The position numbers and the translations under genes are program-made. A stretch of DNA of 64,000 nt from Flectonema sp. DT1601. Lineage: Eukaryota > Euglenozoa > Diplonemea > Diplonemida > Diplonemidae. The stretch covers positions 968,001 to 1,032,000 of the forward strand of contig OZ025805.1 in assembly GCA_964019425.1 (NCBI GenBank), in the 5' to 3' direction. Below, piece by piece: positions 60,934-64,000 of this stretch. The notes under the pieces were generated by a model that was given only the letters and a program-made list of their open reading frames with translations, was not told the origin of the DNA and made no database searches. Each line of letters begins with the position of its first letter. The stretch's first letter is position 1.

Positions 60934-62204
60934 ATGAGCATCGTTCGGAGCATGCTTGCGGGTGTTTCCCGAGTTGGTCCTCTGCAAGCACAACGAAGAT
61001 TTAAGAAAGGAGAATCTAAGGGAATGTCAAAGACAAGTACGAAGGGAACTGGAGTGAATAACACCGTTATGGAAATACCGAAGTGGTCTTATGATTTGAG
61101 AATGCAAATTAGAAGTGATGAATGGAAGAGAAGGGCTCTTCGAAATCATCACCCAGAAGTGTGGCTTAAGAATGTTAATTGGGTAGAATCGCTAGAGTCT
61201 TTTACAGTAGATCCTGAGTATCATTGGGAATATTACAAACAAGCTCATAGACAGTTTCTTTACAACCATCCAGAAGACTACACTAACTTCATTGATGAAG
61301 TCTTAGAACACGTTGAGCTCCGTCCTGAGTTGTGGGTTCCTCGAGTTCTCAGAGTTTTTCAAGATTTAAAAACACGTTATGGAGTCTCACAAAGACAATA
61401 CACTTCCTTAATTCAAATTTATGGCAAGGCTAGGTTCTTATCAAAAGCTGAGGAAGCGTTCAAAGAGATTGGAAAAAACAAGCTTCCTTACAACAAAGAC
61501 AACTATCTTGCTATGTGCAGAGCATACATATTATGTCGAGCTCAAATAACTGAAGAAACAGCTGCTGCAAACTGCAAGAAGCTATACAATGAAGCTCTCG
61601 TAAAGGGAATAATTATGCCTGAATACGTAACTGGATTGTCTTTTAATAGATTCTATAAACAACTTAAGGAAATTGGATCTGAATTAGATCACAAAGAACG
61701 CAAAGCATTAAAGAAAGAAGACAAGTGTGGACTTCATTTGAAAATGTGGGATAACAAGACCCTCTATCACAATATAAAGTATGTTAAGTTTTATACTCTT
61801 TTTTTTTTTTTTTTTTTTAATTGTGAGAAGCAAATAAATAAACACAACCAACACTCACGCAGACCAAAACCAAGAACACCGAGAGAGTGGCTGTTCTTTG
61901 GGCATCCTCTCAACCGAGTCCAGGCAACTGAAATTGACTACAAAGGAGTCAAGAAAGGAGAACCATATTACCATCAGTCGTGGGAGAAGTACGGATACCC
62001 AAATCAGGTTTGTTCTTTAGATTTTGTTGAATGTTATTTCAAAACTACCTTCACATCAACACTCCAACACTTCAACAGGTTCGATGGATAGAACGCTGGC
62101 GTCAATTCAGAAAGGATGGTCATTGGAAGGAATGGGACGCTCAGAAAGACTTTTGGAGCAAACAAGAAACAGTCGCCCCCGGAATGGAGGCAGCCAGCAA
62201 CTAA
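60934..62204 (+). CDS. Mitochondrial PPR-like protein, 3 exons
   Basis: Exons 60934-61778, 61863-62007 and 62079-62204 join to 371 residues. The N-terminus (MSIVRSMLAGVSRVGPLQAQRRF) is a good mitochondrial presequence. A helical part (about 80-235) has PPR-like pairs (RQYTSLIQIYGKARFLSKAEEAFKEI; DNYLAMCRAYILCRAQ). Exons 2 and 3 add an Arg/Trp-rich tail (REWLFFGHPLNRV, WIERWRQFRKDGHWKEWD), typical of mitoribosomal proteins. A mitoribosome subunit is a reasonable guess, not proven. The first intron has an 18-base T run. Confidence 0.7.
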
Positions 62205-62595
62205 AAAAGTTTCAAAATCTTTCTGATTTTGCTTCTAATGTACAGATGTTGTACATCCACGACCAGGTTGTTGTATTGTGTTAATGATTGGTAAGCCATC
62301 GATCTAATGCGACTCATATCCAGCAACTCAAATCAAGTGAGTAGCGTAGTCTCTCAAAGACTACTAATCTCCTGATGATGTCAGGACAGCGGTAACAGTG
62401 TGGTTTTGAATTTTTCGTAAGGCTGTCATATTTGAATTATTTATTTAACAGGAAGCCATCTGCAGGGAGTTTGAAGAATAAACGGAGACGGTTTTATTGT
62501 AAGTTGTGATTGTTTTTTTTTATTTATTTATTATTTTAATGCTTTTTAATTTTTTCTCTACAAACACAGCCTCCCTGACAATTCAGCATGCAGTG
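62205..62595. other. Intergenic gap
   Basis: AT-rich with no gene. A CTGAtgatgTCAG hairpin lies near 62373-62385. A T/C-rich tract ending in cacag lies at about 62551-62570, and an out-of-frame ATG at 62588 opens a two-codon upstream ORF just before the RasGAP start. Confidence 0.5.
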
Positions 62596-64000
62596 ATGTC
62601 ATTCTGCTGCGGAGGCAGCGAACTACCGATCGAGGATGAGATAGAAAAGTATAGAGAAGTCAGCGCATACGTTACAAGAGAGCCTAATGTATTGTACTCT
62701 GTTCATAAAGACCCTCCAAATCCAGATTTACAGGTGTGGGGAGCTTTTGCCGTAGCATCGTTATATTTTGGTACATTTATTGAATATATCGACATCTTAA
62801 TCGGTTTTGAAGTAGGTAAGACTCCAACTTCCCAGATGTGGGGAGGAAATTCCGAAAAAACCAAAACATTTCTTCGACAAACATCTCTCTTAAGCAGATC
62901 ACTTGATCGCTTCAGTCAAACATGTCTGAGGCCTTTTATGGTTAAGGTCGTTGGACCAATTATAAAAACAATGCTGACACTACCACCTCTTCCTGACTTA
63001 GGAGACACTGACAGCACTGGCAGAGAAGAAATTGTAAAAGTAGTAAACATGTTTATTACGTCACTAAGAGATAATTTAAACTCCTGTCCTCCAATGCTAA
63101 GAAGAATCTGTCTAAGGATCAGCAATGCAGCAAAGATGTGTCAGGGGAATGCTTCTCATATGGTATCATCATTCATTATGTTGAGATGCCTCACACCATC
63201 AATTGCTGTACCAGAACGATATGGTTTAATTGAGGCTATGGGTATTTCTGAAAGTCAATTGTCAGTATCACGTAATAATCTGTTATTAGTTTCAAAAGTG
63301 TTGCAAAAACTTGCAAACGGAACTCGATACGGAGCTGAATTCGCTTCCATCAACGAAGCCTTTGACGAGTTATCACCTCGATTTCAATCAGCTATTATGT
63401 CTTATGCTAGTGAGCCTGCTTCTACAAAGGGAGCGTATGCACCTCCATCGAGTCTTGCTTTGGAAGAAGTAATTGAAACATGTACAGGATTACATAAAGA
63501 TCTTCACCGGTCATATTCGATGTTTCACAGATCATTGTGTCATCTGACTCCGTTAATTGATGGTCACGCAATAGTTCAAAAGATGTTGTCGTTGTTGCCG
63601 GTTGCTCCTCCTCATTTGGCATTCGCATTGGCACCGACTCAGAAGCTAAACGACGACGGAGTTCAAGAAACTGATATCGATGTTCAATACAATCAATCAC
63701 TACAAGACGCTCATCATCCATTAGAAGACCTCGCTGTTAAATTAACTTCAGTTATGCGAACTCGTTGCTTTAGAGTTTGTGGTATGAATAAAGATCGCTG
63801 CTCTGTTCTTCAAATCATCTCTCACCGTATCCCTACGGACCCTTCTATGCAACACGCTCTTCAGTTGTATTTTATAAAATTGTATGTTTTGCTTTGTTTT
63901 GTTTAGTTAAATAACTAATTGTTCTGTAGTGACCCCACTCATTTCTTTAATGGCATAGATTGCTTGGACGACATCGTAATATTATACTTCCTGATGAACT
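62596..64000 (+). CDS. RasGAP-domain protein, N-terminal part
   Basis: Exon 1 is 62596-63881; exon 2 starts at 63959 and runs off the window end, so the C-terminus is missing. A RasGAP domain covers about residues 60-280. FLRQTS (R94) is the likely arginine-finger loop, SCPPMLRRICLRI and SSFIMLRCLTPSIAVPE (R197) match the family's FLR and PAI motifs, and VSKVLQKLANGTRYGAEF follows. Such proteins raise GTP hydrolysis on Ras-type GTPases. The N-terminus MSFCCGG carries two Cys that might be lipidated. IQGAP- or neurofibromin-type extensions cannot be judged from this part. Confidence 0.85.

Overview
This 64 kb window comes from the nuclear genome of a heterotrophic, mitochondrion-bearing protist. 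The evidence is short GT-AG introns of about 70-140 nt, a eukaryotic uS3, a small TIM, and Commander, GATOR1 and GIGYF-type proteins. Every gene I can support, 33 counting the weak ones, lies on the + strand. Many start codons follow a pyrimidine tract plus AG by 3-40 nt. One gene is a calpain-like protein with a domain resembling DUF1935 of kinetoplastid calpains. Together these suggest Euglenozoa (kinetoplastid relative, diplonemid or euglenid) with polycistronic transcription and trans-splicing. That placement is inference: no spliced-leader RNA gene is visible, and the glutathione reductase is of the plant/cyanobacterial type rather than trypanothione reductase.

Layout. 1-10 kb: C-terminus of CCDC93, a thioredoxin-fold protein, a coiled-coil protein, a VASt-domain lipid-transfer-like membrane protein, a small TIM (3 exons) and a protoporphyrinogen oxidase-like protein. 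10-20 kb: a myristoylatable GAF-PDE, a P2X-like channel, a mitochondrial membrane protein, NPRL2 and a Ubl-BspA-LRR protein. 20.8-26.9 kb: a whole-looking Penelope-like retroelement with one 1602-codon ORF between two direct repeats identical over 267 nt. Each repeat carries a hammerhead-like core motif, and related repeat modules lie around it and elsewhere. 27-33 kb: a large receptor (BMP-like ectodomain, Cys-rich region, TM, nucleotide-cyclase fold, protein kinase) and a Cys-rich type I membrane protein. 34-47.6 kb: a three-exon coiled-coil gene, a PH-like protein, an amidase, glutathione reductase, a GIGYF-like protein, a BTB-BACK-SPRY protein and an acylglycerophosphate acyltransferase. 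47.6-50.1 kb: a repeat-bearing gap with one weak spliced small ORF. 50-64 kb: two PPR-like proteins, a calpain-like protein, several unrecognised proteins, ribosomal protein uS3 and a RasGAP protein running off the window.

Neighbours show little functional clustering, as expected for a directional gene cluster. Signalling genes are over-represented: the PDE and the cyclase-kinase receptor could act on one cyclic-nucleotide pathway, alongside the P2X-like channel, NPRL2 and RasGAP.

Intergenic DNA is AT-rich and full of long A and T homopolymers. Gaps hold two repeat families: modular units with a shared ~95-nt tail ending in a C tract (linked to the retroelement), and four copies of a ~130-nt unit with conserved inverted segments. 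No tRNA, rRNA, CRISPR or convincing minus-strand gene was found.
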